Source: Luteimonas panaciterrae
Lineage (GTDB): Bacteria; Pseudomonadota; Gammaproteobacteria; Xanthomonadales; Xanthomonadaceae
Direction of reading: 5' to 3'
Length of the DNA: 64,000 bases
NCBI RefSeq assembly: GCF_020511115.1
Contig: NZ_JAJAVH010000007.1
Location: forward strand, 582,907 to 646,906
Made by a program: the position numbers and the translations under genes. This document shows, one piece after another, positions 9,252 through 19,021 of the stretch (the stretch's first letter is position 1; each line of letters starts with the position of its first letter). The notes under the pieces are model-generated. The model saw only the letters and a program-made list of their open reading frames with translations, did not search any database and was not told the origin of the DNA.

Positions 9252-10187
9252 ATGCTCGGCGGACTGTACGCGGAACTGGAAGCCTTCGAGACGATCCTCC
9301 AGCAGGGGAGCTTCACCGCGGCCGCGCGCCAGCTCGGCATCACCACCGGCGCGGTGACGCGCCGACTGCGGACGCTCGAAACCCGGCTGGGCATCCAGTT
9401 GTTGCATCGCTCGACGCGGCGGCTGAGCCTCACCGAACCCGGCCGCCACTACTACGCCGAGATCGCGCCGGCGCTGGCACAGATCGCCGCCGCCGCGGAA
9501 CGCGCGCGCGATCTGTCGGCGCAGCCGCGCGGCGAACTGCGCGTGTCGCTGCCGATGAACTTCGGGCGGCTGTACGTGATGCCGCATCTGTCCGACTTCC
9601 TGCAACGATGGCCGGGCATCGAAGTCGACGCGCGCTTCGACGATCGCCTCGTCGACCTGGTCGGTGAAGGCTTCGATCTGGCGATCCGCATCGGCGCGTT
9701 GACCGATTCGCGCCTGGTCGCGCGGCGCCTCGCCGACACGCGACGCATCCTGGTCGCCGCGCCCGACTACCTGGAGCGTCGCGGCACGCCGAAGACGCCG
9801 GGCGATCTGGTCGAACACGACTGCCTGCACTACACCTTCTTCGACGCGACTTCGACCTGGACTTTCCATCGCGGCACCGAGCCCATACGCGTGCCCGTGC
9901 ACGGCCGCCTGAAGTCGAACTACGGCATGCCGCTGGTCGACGCCGCGGTGCAAGGCCACGGCATCCTGCAGAGCGCCACCTTCGCGGTCGCGGAGGAGCT
10001 CGCCGACGGCCGCCTGCGCGAAGTGCTGCCGGACTGGAATCTGGTGCCGATCGGCATCTACGCCGTCTATCCCGGTCGCGAGTATCGGCCACGCAAGGTC
10101 GATGTCTTCATCGATTTCCTGCAGGAAACGATCGGCACGCCGCCGCGCTGGGATCGTCTCCTCGGCGCGGCGACGGCGCGCGGCTGA
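9252..10187 (+). CDS. LysR-family transcriptional regulator
   Basis: The 311-residue protein has the N-terminal winged helix-turn-helix (FETILQQGSFTAAARQLGIT, then TRRLRTLETRLGIQLLHRSTRRL) and a periplasmic-binding-type effector domain (GELRVSLPMNFGRLYVMPHL, FDLAIRIGALTDSRLVARRL). It resembles the CrgA/DsdC-like group in which the regulator controls a divergent oxidoreductase. The divergent MDR-SDR pair is the likely target. The effector is unknown. Confidence 0.9.
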   Translation: MLGGLYAELEAFETILQQGSFTAAARQLGITTGAVTRRLRTLETRLGIQLLHRSTRRLSLTEPGRHYYAEIAPALAQIAAAAERARDLSAQPRGELRVSLPMNFGRLYVMPHLSDFLQRWPGIEVDARFDDRLVDLVGEGFDLAIRIGALTDSRLVARRLADTRRILVAAPDYLERRGTPKTPGDLVEHDCLHYTFFDATSTWTFHRGTEPIRVPVHGRLKSNYGMPLVDAAVQGHGILQSATFAVAEELADGRLREVLPDWNLVPIGIYAVYPGREYRPRKVDVFIDFLQETIGTPPRWDRLLGAATARG

Positions 10188-10195
10188 TACAGGCG

Positions 10196-10247
10196 TTTCA
10201 GAAAGGCAATTTCAGAAACGTCATTTCATAAGCCGTCGTTTCAGAAA
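10196..10247. repeat. Three short TTTCAGAAA repeats
   Basis: TTTCAGAAA occurs at 10196-10204, 10210-10218 and 10239-10247, between the convergent LysR and pagL-like genes. The unit is itself palindromic (GTTTCaGAAAC in the last copy). Meaning unknown. Confidence 0.4.
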
Positions 10248-10744
10248 CGCCAACCGGCCAACAGCATCGTCTCGCCACCATTCGGCTCGTGCAGCCTGGC
10301 GTTGGAGACGTGACGCACGATCAGCGAGAAGCGATCGTGACGCCACCCCGCACTGCTCACGAACTGCGGAGAGCCCGACAAGGCGTCGGTATGACCGGAT
10401 TGCCCACCGACGCCGAATCCCAGCAGCCAGCCTCTGTCGAACTCGAGCCGCGCGCCGAGATAGCCGACCGTGACACCTTCGTTGAGGTCACGGTCGCCAC
10501 GCACATGGCGGCCGTCGAAGTACATCGCGCCGACCTCGGCACGCAGCGTGGCGTATTCGAACCGGCGCCATTCGGGAACCCAAGCCACCGCGACGACGCT
10601 GGTCGCCTCGCCGCCGGTGGTGACGGAAACGCCGCCGTGGGCCTCGAACTGCGCGAAGGCGGCGGGACTGATCAAAGCGGAGCTCAGCAAAAGCAACAGC
10701 AGCGCCGCCGGTCGCCATTGTCTGGCGATGAGCTTGCGAATCAC
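10241..10744 (-). CDS. pagL: Lipid A 3-O-deacylase, PagL family
   Basis: The 167-residue protein has a signal peptide ending near AAFA (about residue 31) and then alternating beta-strands ending in an aromatic (AGWRF), as in a small outer-membrane barrel. The PagL catalytic region is visible near the C-terminus: RHVSNARLHEPNGGET, giving His, Ser and Glu at the family spacing. PagL removes the 3-O acyl chain of lipid A in the outer membrane and softens the TLR4 response. Length fits the family. Overall identity of such proteins is low, so the symbol is family-level. Confidence 0.8.
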   Translation of the reverse strand: MIRKLIARQWRPAALLLLLLSSALISPAAFAQFEAHGGVSVTTGGEATSVVAVAWVPEWRRFEYATLRAEVGAMYFDGRHVRGDRDLNEGVTVGYLGARLEFDRGWLLGFGVGGQSGHTDALSGSPQFVSSAGWRHDRFSLIVRHVSNARLHEPNGGETMLLAGWRF

Positions 10745-10913
10745 GGATGCCTCGATGGGGGAGGAGGATCACGCCGCGGTATCTGGGTGTGTGGGGCGCG
10801 CGATTAAAGCGATTCGCGGGCGTGTGACACTGAACACACTGTTCCATGCCGAGGGTTCGGGTTCGCTAGACTCACGCTGTTCTAGAACCGTGCTGCTCTT
10901 CAAGAGGCGCGCC

Positions 10914-11240
10914 ATGTCCGACATACGCATCGTGTTCTGCACCTGCCCCGACAACGACAGTGCATCGCGCATCGCCGAGGCGCTGGTCGGCGAGCGGCTG
11001 GCGGCGTGCGTGAACATCTTGCCTGCCATTGATTCCGTGTATCGCTGGCAGGGCGCGATCGAGCGCGCCAGTGAAGTACAACTGATCATCAAGACGGTGG
11101 AAGCGCGCATGGATGCGCTCACCACCCGCATTCGCGCGCTGCATCCCTACGAATTACCCGAAGTCGTCGCGATCGAAGCCGCGAGCGGATTGCCGGCGTA
11201 TCTGGACTGGGTGCGCGCGGAAACGACGCCCGAATCGTGA
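10914..11240 (+). CDS. cutA: Divalent-cation tolerance protein CutA
   Basis: The 108-residue protein shows the CutA1 pattern: IRIVFCTCPDNDSASRIAEAL, LAACVNILPAIDSVYRWQGAIE and LHPYELPEVVAIEA. CutA1 is a very stable cytoplasmic trimer linked to copper tolerance. The gene stands just before dsbD in related genomes, where cutA and dsbD are historically named together; here a leftward lipase gene lies between them. The ATG at 10914 is the family start. Confidence 0.95.
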   Translation: MSDIRIVFCTCPDNDSASRIAEALVGERLAACVNILPAIDSVYRWQGAIERASEVQLIIKTVEARMDALTTRIRALHPYELPEVVAIEAASGLPAYLDWVRAETTPES

Positions 11241-11250
11241 TGCCTGATGC

Positions 11251-11272
11251 GGCGCCGGCCGTGGCCGGCGCC
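11251..11272. terminator. GC-rich hairpin between convergent cutA and lipase genes
   Basis: GGCGCCGGCC (11251-11260) and GGCCGGCGCC (11263-11272) form a perfect stem. There is no T-run, so it is a possible terminator only. Confidence 0.45.
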
Positions 11273-11281
11273 GCCACGGAT

Positions 11282-12247
11282 TCAAGGACTGTAGAACGGC
11301 ACCACGTCGCAAGGCGGGTCCACCGCATGCGCCGGATCGAGCGCGTTGCCGATCATCGCGACCGCCCTGCGCGTGTAGGGAATGGCGAAATGCGTGGAGA
11401 AATCCGCCAGGCACGGCACCCATTCCCCCAACTGCGCGTCTTGCACGTAGTAGGTACGCGCATTGCTCGCGCCAACGGGCGGCGTGGTGCCGGCGAGCAG
11501 ATACATCTCGTCCCACTTCGAGGTGATCTGCACGAAGTCGACCTGATGCGCGAGGCCGTGATCGACGGCATTGAGCGAATCCCAGAAATAAGGCGTGAAG
11601 ATTTCAACGAGCGAGGGAATCGGCGCGATGTCCGCCAGCAGTTGATAGGCCTCGGGCCGCACCAGCTTGAGCAGACGATACAGCAGGTCCTCGTACTCAT
11701 CACCGAATCCGGCGGCGTCGATCCGGAAAGGCGACGACAGCAGCACCATCCTGTGCACGTCATCGGCGCCACCAAGATGCTGCATCACGTATCGCGGCAA
11801 CACACCGCCCTGGGAATGGCCGACGATGTCCACCTTCCGCGCACCGGTGGCGGCGAGCACGCGCTCGATGAAGGTCTTCGTCTCCTGGGCACTGTCCGCC
11901 ACCGGTCCGATGCCGTTGATGCCCGGCGGGATGTCATACGGAGGCTGGCGCCCGTAGTTGAAGGCGAACACGCAATGGCCACGATTGCGCAGATAGGGCG
12001 AGACGCTGGTCCAGTTCACCGACGCGGTGAGGAAGGTCGAATTGACCAGCACCACCGGATACGGGTGCTCGGCACTGGGTTTGCAATTCCAGTCGTTGGC
12101 GCCTGCGGGATCGCCGTTCCAGTTCGTCGCGGCGACGAGGGTGAAGGGATAGAGGGTGCCGTAAGGCGCCGGCAGGCGCGCGGCCGCGCCTCCCGGAAAA
12201 ACCAAGGACGCGAACAGCAGGATCAAGGCTGTGATTTGCCTATGCAT
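11282..12247 (-). CDS. Secreted lipase/esterase, alpha/beta hydrolase (Lipase_2-like)
   Basis: The 321-residue protein starts with a signal peptide (MHRQITALILLFASLVFPGGAAA). The nucleophile elbow GHSQGG is at about residue 145, preceded by PVVLVNSTF, which gives the oxyanion region. Cys residues in NWNCKP, GHCVF, VPCLAD and PPCDVV suggest disulfides in the periplasm or outside the cell. It resembles the Lipase_2 / EstA-type triacylglycerol lipases. The ATG at 12247 has a GGAGG-like site upstream; longer in-frame starts lie in the leader and would bury the signal peptide. Confidence 0.82.
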   Translation of the reverse strand: MHRQITALILLFASLVFPGGAAARLPAPYGTLYPFTLVAATNWNGDPAGANDWNCKPSAEHPYPVVLVNSTFLTASVNWTSVSPYLRNRGHCVFAFNYGRQPPYDIPPGINGIGPVADSAQETKTFIERVLAATGARKVDIVGHSQGGVLPRYVMQHLGGADDVHRMVLLSSPFRIDAAGFGDEYEDLLYRLLKLVRPEAYQLLADIAPIPSLVEIFTPYFWDSLNAVDHGLAHQVDFVQITSKWDEMYLLAGTTPPVGASNARTYYVQDAQLGEWVPCLADFSTHFAIPYTRRAVAMIGNALDPAHAVDPPCDVVPFYSP

Positions 12248-12725
12248 GTTGCCCTCCCGAGGCAATGTTGCGAATTGTTTTTTTGACCTGACTAGGTATT
12301 CACCACGCATCGACATGAAGCAGCGGCATCGTGATGCGGTGGCGCGCGATCGGATGCGATCGCGCGTTTGGATCATGCATCGCCTGCGAGAGAGCCGATT
12401 AGCGTGAGATGTCAGCGCACATAGCCTTTCAGGCCATCCGTCATGTCCCGTCTGTCCTATCCCGAAGCACACGCGGAACGGCCGGCGCTACCGCCCGAAT
12501 CCGGCGCCGGCCGGAACATCGGCTCATGACAGCAGGCAGGCGCATGAGTAGGCTTGCAGGCCCGCCCGTCCCGATCATGCCGAACTTGCCTGCTCCGAAT
12601 CGGCCAATTCCCCGCCCTCGCCCTTCCTCCGGCCGAACTCCCGCTCGCGTCGACGGTCGAAGCGTGGAGCCGCGCACGGACGTCTTGCAGCCGGGCCGCC
12701 ATATATCCCGTTCCGGAGCCGAGAT
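12248..12725. other. Gene-free stretch between lipase and dsbD
   Basis: About 480 bases without a convincing gene. It should carry the leftward lipase promoter (near the T-rich stretch at 12270-12290) and the rightward dsbD promoter. A rightward open frame at 12409-12729 has no family resemblance and is Pro/Arg-rich, as expected by chance at this base composition. Confidence 0.5.
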
Positions 12726-15179
12726 TTGAAGCCGATGTCGTGGCGTTTGCGACGTTTTGTCGCCCTGGTCGCTCTTGCCCTCTCCCTGCTGCCGATCGCC
12801 GCCTGGGCCGCGATCGACGAGAAGGATCTGCTGCCCGTCGACGAGGCCTTCGCGCTCACGGCGAAGGCGACCGAGGACGGCCGCATCGAATTCAGCTGGA
12901 AAATCGCCGACGGCTATTACCTCTACCGGCATCGCATCAAGGTCTCGGCAACCGACGGTGCCAAACTCGGCGCGATCGCGGTGCCGAACGGCGAACCGCA
13001 CGAGGACGAGTTCTTCGGGCGCGTCGAAACCTATCGCAAGCAGCTGACGGGTCATGTGCCGGTCGTGTCCGCCGGCGGCTCTATAAAAGATGGCGGCAGC
13101 ATCGCGCTGAAGATCGGCTACCAGGGCTGCGCCGATGCCGGTGTGTGCTATCCGCCGCAGACACGCACGTTGACCGTCGCGCTGCCTGCGGCCTCGAACG
13201 CCGCCAGCGACACCGCCGGAACCAACAACACGGGCGATGGCAGCTTCGCCGCGCTCGGCGCTGCGCTGGGCGGACGCCGCCCGCTCACTCCCGCCGCGGA
13301 CGCTGTCGCCGGCAGCGATCCGCTGCCCTTGCCGCCGGAACAGGCATTCGGCTTTGAAGCCATCGCCGATGGCGGCGACACGCTGCTGCTGCGCTTCACG
13401 CCGGCACGCGGCTATTACCTGTATCGCGACAAGACGCAGCTCAAGCTCGCCGCCGACGGCATCACGCTCGGTGCGCCGCGCTGGCCGAAGGGCGTACTGC
13501 ATCGCGACGAGCACTTCGGCAATGTCGTGGTGTATTTCAATCAGGTCGAAGTGCCGCTGCCGCTGCGTCGCACGAAGGCTGGCGCGCAACAAGTGGTGCT
13601 CACCGCGAGTTTCCAGGGATGCCAGGACGAGGGCATCTGTTATCCGCTGATGACGCGGAAGATTTCGGTGGCGTTGCCGGCGGGCACCGTCACCGCTACG
13701 GAAGAAATCCCGACGGCATCCGCGACCGCGACGAGCCAGCCCGACGCAAGCAATGATCCATCCGCGGCAACTGCGGTCGCATCGTCATCCGCCGAAGCAG
13801 CGACTGCTTCCCCAGAGCTCGCGACAACATCCACGCAGACGAACGCGCAGGATGCCGTCGGCGCCGAACAAGCCGAGGACGTCAGACTCGCGGCGGGCCT
13901 CGCCGGCGACAATCGCTGGCTCACGCTGCTCTGGTTCTTCCTCGGCGGCCTCGGCCTCGCCTTCACGCCCTGCGTGCTGCCGATGATCCCGATCCTGTCC
14001 GGCCTGATCGCGGGCCAGGGCACGCGCCTGGGCACCTCACGCGCGCTGTGGCTGTCGTTCGTCTACGTGCTGGCCAATGCACTGGTGTTCACGGTGGCCG
14101 GCGTGATCGCGGGCCTCGTCGGCGCGAATTTGCAGGCCGCCTTCCAGACCCCCTGGGTGCTCATCCTGTTCGCCCTGCTGTTCGTGGCGCTGGCGCTGTC
14201 CTCGTTCGGCCTTTACGAGCTGCAGCTGCCGGCGTCGCTGCGCGCGAAGCTCGGCAACATCAGCGACAAGCAGCGCGGCGGTTCGATGCTTGGCGTCGCC
14301 GCGATGGGCGCGCTGTCGGCGTTGATCGTCGGTCCGTGCGTGGCTCCGCCCTTGGCGGCGAGCGTGCTCTACATCAGCCAGACCCACGATCCGGTGCTTG
14401 GCGGTACCGCGCTATTCCTGCTGGCGATGGGCATGGGCGTGCCGCTGCTCGCTTTCGGCGCGGCCGCCGGTCGCGGCATGCCGACCAGCGGGCCGTGGAT
14501 GACGACGGTGCAGCGCGTCTTCGGCTTCGTGTTTCTCGCGCTCGCCGCATGGATGCTCTCGCGCATCCTGCCCGAGCCGGTGACGCTCGCCCTGTACGGA
14601 TTGATCGCGCTGGCGGCAGCGGCGTGGGCGTTCGCGGGCACGCGTCACGACAGCGAGCGTGTGCGTTGGCTCGCCCGCTTCGCCGGGTTGGTGCTGGCGA
14701 TCTTCGGCGCGGCGCAATTGCTCGGCGCGCTCAGTGGCGGACGCGATCCGTTGCAACCACTGGCCGGCGCGCCTTTCATCGGCACGCCCGGCGGCGGCGC
14801 GCAGCATCGCGAACTTGCCTTCCGCACCATCAAGTCCACGCAGGATCTCGACCGCGAACTCGCCGCCGCGCAAGCCGCCGGCAGGCCGTTGATGTTCGAC
14901 TTCTATGCCGACTGGTGCGTATCGTGCAAGGAAATGGAGAAGTACACCTTCACCGATCCCGCGGTGCAGTCGGCGCTGGCCGACTTCGTGCTGCTGAAGG
15001 CCGACGTCACCGCCAACGACGAAGTCGACCAGGCGCTGATGAAGCGCTTCGGCATCATCGGACCGCCGGGCACGTTGTTCTTCGCGGATGCGACCGAGAA
15101 GCGCGGTCTGCGCCTGGTGGGTTTCGAAAAAGCCGAGGCCTTCGTCGCGCGCGTGCAGCGCGCGCACGGGGCGAAGTGA
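12726..15179 (+). CDS. dsbD: Thiol:disulfide interchange protein DsbD with two N-terminal alpha domains
   Basis: DsbD moves electrons from cytoplasmic thioredoxin through the inner membrane to periplasmic thiol proteins. The 817-residue protein has a signal peptide (residues 1-28), then two DsbD alpha domains in tandem: one with C135 and C141 (GCADAGVCYPP), one with C299 and C305 (GCQDEGICYPL). Both keep the C-x5-C spacing of the E. coli alpha domain. After a Ser/Thr/Ala linker (about 320-385) comes the membrane domain with C416 (FTPCVLPMIPIL) and C538 (GPCVAPPL), then the thioredoxin-like gamma domain with C731 and C734 (DWCVSCKEM). E. coli DsbD is about 565 residues with one alpha domain. 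Its stop overlaps the next start (TGATG), so it is coupled to the thioredoxin-like gene. Confidence 0.95.
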   Translation: MKPMSWRLRRFVALVALALSLLPIAAWAAIDEKDLLPVDEAFALTAKATEDGRIEFSWKIADGYYLYRHRIKVSATDGAKLGAIAVPNGEPHEDEFFGRVETYRKQLTGHVPVVSAGGSIKDGGSIALKIGYQGCADAGVCYPPQTRTLTVALPAASNAASDTAGTNNTGDGSFAALGAALGGRRPLTPAADAVAGSDPLPLPPEQAFGFEAIADGGDTLLLRFTPARGYYLYRDKTQLKLAADGITLGAPRWPKGVLHRDEHFGNVVVYFNQVEVPLPLRRTKAGAQQVVLTASFQGCQDEGICYPLMTRKISVALPAGTVTATEEIPTASATATSQPDASNDPSAATAVASSSAEAATASPELATTSTQTNAQDAVGAEQAEDVRLAAGLAGDNRWLTLLWFFLGGLGLAFTPCVLPMIPILSGLIAGQGTRLGTSRALWLSFVYVLANALVFTVAGVIAGLVGANLQAAFQTPWVLILFALLFVALALSSFGLYELQLPASLRAKLGNISDKQRGGSMLGVAAMGALSALIVGPCVAPPLAASVLYISQTHDPVLGGTALFLLAMGMGVPLLAFGAAAGRGMPTSGPWMTTVQRVFGFVFLALAAWMLSRILPEPVTLALYGLIALAAAAWAFAGTRHDSERVRWLARFAGLVLAIFGAAQLLGALSGGRDPLQPLAGAPFIGTPGGGAQHRELAFRTIKSTQDLDRELAAAQAAGRPLMFDFYADWCVSCKEMEKYTFTDPAVQSALADFVLLKADVTANDEVDQALMKRFGIIGPPGTLFFADATEKRGLRLVGFEKAEAFVARVQRAHGAK

Positions 15180-15772
15180 TGCGTTCGGGCACGAAAATCG
15201 TGCTCGTGGCGCTGGCCGCGGGCACGCTCGGCGCCATCGCCAGCCTCGCCATGAACGGGCCCGGCCCCTTCCTCGGCAGCGAACTCGGCCAGCGCCTCCT
15301 GCAATCCTCGATGGACGCGAGCGCGCCGCCCGTGCCGGCCGGCATCAGCATCGCCAAGCGCGGCGAACCGATCGCGGGCTTCATCGTGCCGTCACTCGAT
15401 GGCCGTAAGGTCGAGGTTCCCGCCGCCTATGCCGGCCGACCCGTGCTGATCAACGTCTGGGCCAGCTGGTGCGGTCCCTGCATCGAGGAAATGCCGGAAC
15501 TGCAACGCTTCCATGCACAACAGGGCGACAACGGTACGCAAGTGGTCGGTATCGCCCTGGACGAGGCCGCCGCCGTGCGCGACTTCCTCGGCCGCGTCCC
15601 GGTGACCTATCCGATCCTGGTCGACGCCGCCGGCCCCGCCGATGCCGGCGTGCGCCTGGGCAATCCCAAGGGGGTCCTGCCCTATTCGGTGCTCGTTTCT
15701 GCCGACGGTCGCCTGCTCAAGCAGCGCATCGGGCCGTTCGGCAAGGGCGAGATCGACGATTGGGCTGAGTGA
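15179..15772 (+). CDS. TlpA-like thioredoxin-fold periplasmic reductase
   Basis: The 197-residue protein has a membrane anchor or uncleaved signal at the N-terminus (IVLVALAAGTLGAIASLAM) and a TlpA/ResA-type redoxin domain with WASWCGPCIEEMPEL as active site and a cis-Pro loop in KGVLPYSVLV. It is translated from an ATG overlapping the dsbD stop, so DsbD is its probable electron donor. Likely clients are cytochrome c apoproteins or other periplasmic disulfides. Confidence 0.9.
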   Translation: MRSGTKIVLVALAAGTLGAIASLAMNGPGPFLGSELGQRLLQSSMDASAPPVPAGISIAKRGEPIAGFIVPSLDGRKVEVPAAYAGRPVLINVWASWCGPCIEEMPELQRFHAQQGDNGTQVVGIALDEAAAVRDFLGRVPVTYPILVDAAGPADAGVRLGNPKGVLPYSVLVSADGRLLKQRIGPFGKGEIDDWAE

Positions 15773-15780
15773 GCGCGATT

Positions 15781-15845
15781 AGCCGATGCCCTATCGGCAT
15801 CGGCTGCGCTCGCGAACGTCCGGCCATGGATGTCCGGGCCGGACG
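15781..15845 (-). repeat. Palindrome-bearing intergenic repeat, copy 1
   Basis: A 65-base element that, read on the minus strand, matches the element at 16528-16592 at about 54 of 65 positions by eye. Both share CGTCCGGCCCGG at one end, an ATCCATGGCC block and a hairpin at the other end. Here the hairpin is GCCGATGCC-CTATC-GGCATCGGC (15782-15804). It lies between the TlpA-like gene and aroQ. Confidence 0.75.
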
Positions 15846-15999
15846 ACCCGGAGTTTGATTGTCGCGCCAAGGATGGCGATCGAAAATCAAACAAGCGCTT
15901 AAATCGCGCGAATCGCCACAAACTTCGTCGATCTGGACAGCATCCCCCACTTCCCGCAGACTGCGCGCCTGTCTCGACGTCCCCCGACAACCGGTTCCG

Positions 16000-16449
16000 A
16001 TGGCCAAACTGCTGGTTCTGCACGGCCCCAACCTCAATCTGCTCGGCACCCGCGAGCCGGAGGTCTACGGCCGTGCCACGCTCGCCGAGATCGACGCCGG
16101 GCTCCGGGCCCAGGCCGTCGCCGCCGGCCATGCGCTGGAGAGCCTGCAGTCCAACGCCGAGGCCGTCCTGGTCGATCGCGTCCAGGCCGCCCGCGCGGAC
16201 GGCACCGATTTCATCCTGATCAACCCGGCCGCCTTCACCCACACCTCGGTCGCCTTGCGCGACGCGCTGGCGGCGGTGGCCATCCCGTTCATCGAAGTGC
16301 ATCTGTCCAACCCGCACAGCCGCGAGCCGTTCCGGCGCACCAGCTACTTCAGCGACCTCGCGGTCGGCGTGGTCTGCGGCTTCGGTGCGGACAGTTATCG
16401 TTACGCGCTGGAGGCCGCCATGGGGCGGCTTGGCAAAGTTGACAGGTAG
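16000..16449 (+). CDS. aroQ: Type II 3-dehydroquinate dehydratase
   Basis: The enzyme converts 3-dehydroquinate to 3-dehydroshikimate (shikimate pathway, cytoplasm, dodecamer). The 149-residue protein starts [20 protein letters not shown]; the catalytic Tyr follows in [35 protein letters not shown] and [10 protein letters not shown] are the other family blocks, with the catalytic His in the VHLSN region. The ATG at 16000 matches the family start. Upstream frame extension was rejected. Two copies of an intergenic repeat flank the gene in opposite orientation. Confidence 0.96.
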   Translation: MAKLLVLHGPNLNLLGTREPEVYGRATLAEIDAGLRAQAVAAGHALESLQSNAEAVLVDRVQAARADGTDFILINPAAFTHTSVALRDALAAVAIPFIEVHLSNPHSREPFRRTSYFSDLAVGVVCGFGADSYRYALEAAMGRLGKVDR

Positions 16450-16527
16450 ACGCGCGATCAAGATGTCCGTTTCCTACTCTCCAACCATGCCGCCGCCCTC
16501 CATGGCGCGGCTCCGTGACTTGCGGGC

Positions 16528-16592
16528 CGTCCGGCCCGGCCATCCATGGCCGGGCGTTCAGGTCCGCTGTCGATGCCGATAGGGCATCGACA
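16528..16592 (+). repeat. Palindrome-bearing intergenic repeat, copy 2
   Basis: Second, inverted copy of the 65-base element, between aroQ and accB. Its hairpin is TGTCGATGCC-GATAG-GGCATCGACA (16568-16592); the stem bases that differ from copy 1 change in pairs, keeping the stem intact. Confidence 0.75.
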
Positions 16593-16622
16593 GAGCGCGG
16601 CCCTTCACCCACCGAGGCCATC

Positions 16623-17117
16623 ATGGACCTGCGAAAAATCAAGAAGCTGATCGATCTGCTCGAAGAGTCGAATCTGTCGGAAATCGAAATCAAAGAAGGC
16701 GAGGAGTCCGTGCGCCTGGCGCGCGCGCCTTCGCGCTTGTTGGAGCCGGGCGGCTACGCGGTCGCCGCGCCCACCGTCGTCCATGCCGGACCGCCTGCGG
16801 CGACGCCGATGCCGATGCACTCGCCCACCGAAGCCGCCACCGGCGGCAGCAAGTCGGCCGACCCCAATGCGGGACTGCCGGCCGGCCACGTGGTGCGCGC
16901 GCCGATGGTCGGCACCTTCTATGCCTCGCCTGCTCCTGACAAGCCCGCCTTTGTCAGCATCGGCGCCACGGTCAAGGCCGGCGATACCCTCGGCATCATC
17001 GAGGCGATGAAGATGTTCAACCCCATCGAGGCCGACGTCTCCGGCACCGTGCTCGCCATTCAGTGCGAGAGCGGACAGCCGGTCGAGTTCGATCAGCCGC
17101 TGTTCGTGATTGGGTGA
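16623..17117 (+). CDS. accB: Biotin carboxyl carrier protein of acetyl-CoA carboxylase
   Basis: AccB carries biotin between the carboxylase (AccC) and the carboxyltransferase for malonyl-CoA formation. The 164-residue protein has the N-terminal [16 protein letters not shown], a Pro/Ala linker (about 45-90) and the biotinyl domain with the attachment lysine in [11 protein letters not shown]. The ATG at 16623 gives the standard N-terminus. accC follows 87 bases downstream, with a hairpin in the gap. Confidence 0.97.
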   Translation: MDLRKIKKLIDLLEESNLSEIEIKEGEESVRLARAPSRLLEPGGYAVAAPTVVHAGPPAATPMPMHSPTEAATGGSKSADPNAGLPAGHVVRAPMVGTFYASPAPDKPAFVSIGATVKAGDTLGIIEAMKMFNPIEADVSGTVLAIQCESGQPVEFDQPLFVIG

Positions 17118-17155
17118 GCGGGGATTTCGCGCGGCACTGCCGCGAGCCCGCGAAT

Positions 17156-17178
17156 GCCCATCGGCCATGCCGATGGGC
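17156..17178. other. Hairpin between accB and accC
   Basis: GCCCATCGGC (17156-17165), CAT, GCCGATGGGC (17169-17178) make a perfect 10-bp stem ending 26 bases before the accC ATG. It resembles the hairpins of the two repeats around aroQ. It has no T-run and may tune accB:accC stoichiometry or stabilise the transcript; this is inference. Confidence 0.5.
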
Positions 17179-17204
17179 CGGAACGACTACATGGGAAATG
17201 AAAC

Positions 17205-18572
<1,368 letters not shown>

Positions 18573-19021
18573 TCTTCGAGTTCCCGATCCAAGGTCCGCG
18601 AGAAGGAAGCACCAACGCAGGACCTGCATGCACTCGACGCGTTGCTCGTCACACGCGCACCCGAAGCCGCGGCACGGATTCGACGCGCCTTCGGCGATCT
18701 CCGCCTTGCGTGAAGTTACGCACTGATCCGGCGAATCGCCTTCGACAAGGCCGCGGATTTTTCTGGGAAAACCAATTGGCTGTGCGTGATCATCCACAAC
18801 GATGATCTTCGCGATGGCGCCGTCCAGAACGCCATCATGACCGCCGCGAACGCTCGAACATGCCTTCCGCCGCATGCGGAAGAAGTACCTTGCACGCCCT
18901 ATTGTGACCCTGCGCGGCAACTACGCCATTCGTCACATACAAAACGTGACGAAAACCTTCATCCCGGCGTCCTTATGCTCCCGGCCCCTCATGGACTCAC
19001 CCACGTTGAGAGGACCGCAAC
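18573..19021. other. Gene-free stretch with an inverted repeat upstream of the orphan secreted gene
   Basis: About 450 bases without a convincing gene. CGTCAC (18931-18936) and GTGACG (18946-18951) form a perfect dyad about 70 bases before the next ATG. It is operator-like, with a 9-base A-rich centre. The rest holds nothing I can assign. Confidence 0.45.

Noticed and set aside
12409..12729. Rightward 106-codon frame before dsbD
   Set aside because: Pro/Arg-rich, no family, overlaps the dsbD start; typical chance frame.
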